From positions 1 to 6,071 of the forward strand of contig JAHEIK010000251.1 of NCBI GenBank assembly GCA_024639415.1: 6,071 nucleotides of DNA, read 5' to 3'. The translations under genes were made by a program, and so were the position numbers. Below are positions 5,809-6,071 of this stretch, piece by piece. Source of the stretch: Planctomycetota bacterium (lineage in GTDB: Bacteria > Planctomycetota > PLA2 > JAEUHO01). Within the stretch, counting starts at the first letter, position 1. Each line of letters begins with the position of its first letter. The notes under the pieces are model-generated. The model ran no database searches. It worked only from the letters and a program-made list of their open reading frames with translations, and had not been told where the DNA came from.

Positions 5809-6071
5809 GTGAGCACCGAACAGCAGACGCCTGCCGCACCGCCCGCACCCACGGGCGACAACCCCGAGTTCGAGGTGGACATCCGCTTGGATGCCGGCGA
5901 GGACCCGGGCGAGCGCATGATCCTCAACATGGGGCCCCAGCACCCGTCGACGCACGGCGTGCTGCGCATCGTTCTCGAGGTCGACGGTGAGCGCGTCATC
6001 CGTGCCGTGCCGGACGTCGGCTACCTGCACCGTGGCAAGGAGAAGATCGGCGAGTCGCTCGGCTACCACCG
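5809..6071 (+). CDS. nuoD: NADH-quinone oxidoreductase subunit D, N-terminal part (3' end outside window)
   Basis: NuoD (49-kDa subunit, Nqo4) forms the quinone-binding cavity together with NuoB. The window contains 87 full codons plus two bases. Residues 1-36 are a Pro/Ala/Glu-rich, poorly conserved extension. From M37 the sequence is typical: LNMGPQHPSTHG (39-50), whose HPSTH loop carries the family's quinone-site histidine, and GYLHRGKEKIGE (71-82). The GTG start at 5809 is chosen because AGGGGGAG (5798-5805), overlapping the nuoC stop codon, lies just upstream. The gap to nuoC is 9 bases. The ATG at 5917 is an alternative start that would remove the extension, but no good ribosome binding site precedes it. 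The reading frame is still open at the window's right edge. Confidence 0.95.
   Translation, partial: MSTEQQTPAAPPAPTGDNPEFEVDIRLDAGEDPGERMILNMGPQHPSTHGVLRIVLEVDGERVIRAVPDVGYLHRGKEKIGESLGYH

Noticed and set aside
5104..6069. 321-codon minus-strand open frame opposite nuoB, nuoC and nuoD
   Set aside because: It is the antisense shadow of three conserved complex I genes, with no domain of its own.
1..6071. A novel multi-gene system such as defence, CRISPR, secondary metabolism or a mobile element
   Set aside because: All genes are recognised. Five are housekeeping genes (lon and four nuo genes), and the sixth belongs to a known though poorly characterised family. No array, transposase, integrase, phage gene or attachment-site signature was found.

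Overview
The window is a GC-rich bacterial chromosomal segment in which every real gene runs on the + strand. It carries the 3' two thirds of lon (ATP-dependent protease), a complete gene for a secreted CRTAC1-type FG-GAP/VCBS beta-propeller lipoprotein with a C-terminal ASPIC/UnbV domain, a 435-base non-coding gap, and the start of a respiratory complex I operon: nuoA, nuoB, nuoC and the first 87 codons of nuoD. The high GC content, third codon positions that are nearly all G or C, several GTG starts, separate nuoC and nuoD genes, and a CRTAC1-type protein suggest a free-living environmental bacterium. Planctomycetota, Myxococcota, Acidobacteriota or a related uncultured lineage would fit. 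The sequence alone does not settle the phylum.

Layout. Bases 1-1545 hold the AAA+ and serine-protease parts of Lon, cut off at the window's left edge. Bases 1546-1709 are a short gap holding a perfect 9-bp palindrome of REP-like type. Bases 1710-3710 encode the 666-residue propeller protein, with a lipoprotein-type signal peptide and exactly seven calcium-loop motifs. Bases 3711-4145 hold no convincing gene but are rich in structure: a 15-bp stem-loop just after the stop codon, a degenerate hexanucleotide NCCCGT array, an imperfect inverted repeat built on the same GTAGGGGC word as the first palindrome, and two tandem hairpins. From 4146 to the right edge lies the tightly packed nuoABCD cluster.

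How the genes relate. NuoA is a membrane-arm subunit at the hinge with the peripheral arm. NuoB carries cluster N2, and NuoC and NuoD complete the quinone-facing module of the proton-pumping NADH:quinone oxidoreductase. Lon is cytoplasmic protein quality control. The propeller protein is predicted to be exported and probably membrane-anchored. Its position between the two housekeeping loci looks like simple adjacency, because structured non-coding DNA separates it from nuoA. I see no mobile element, CRISPR array, tRNA, rRNA or defence system, and nothing that convincingly forms an undescribed multi-gene system. The points most worth following are the uncharacterised propeller lipoprotein and the structured intergenic DNA on both sides of it.
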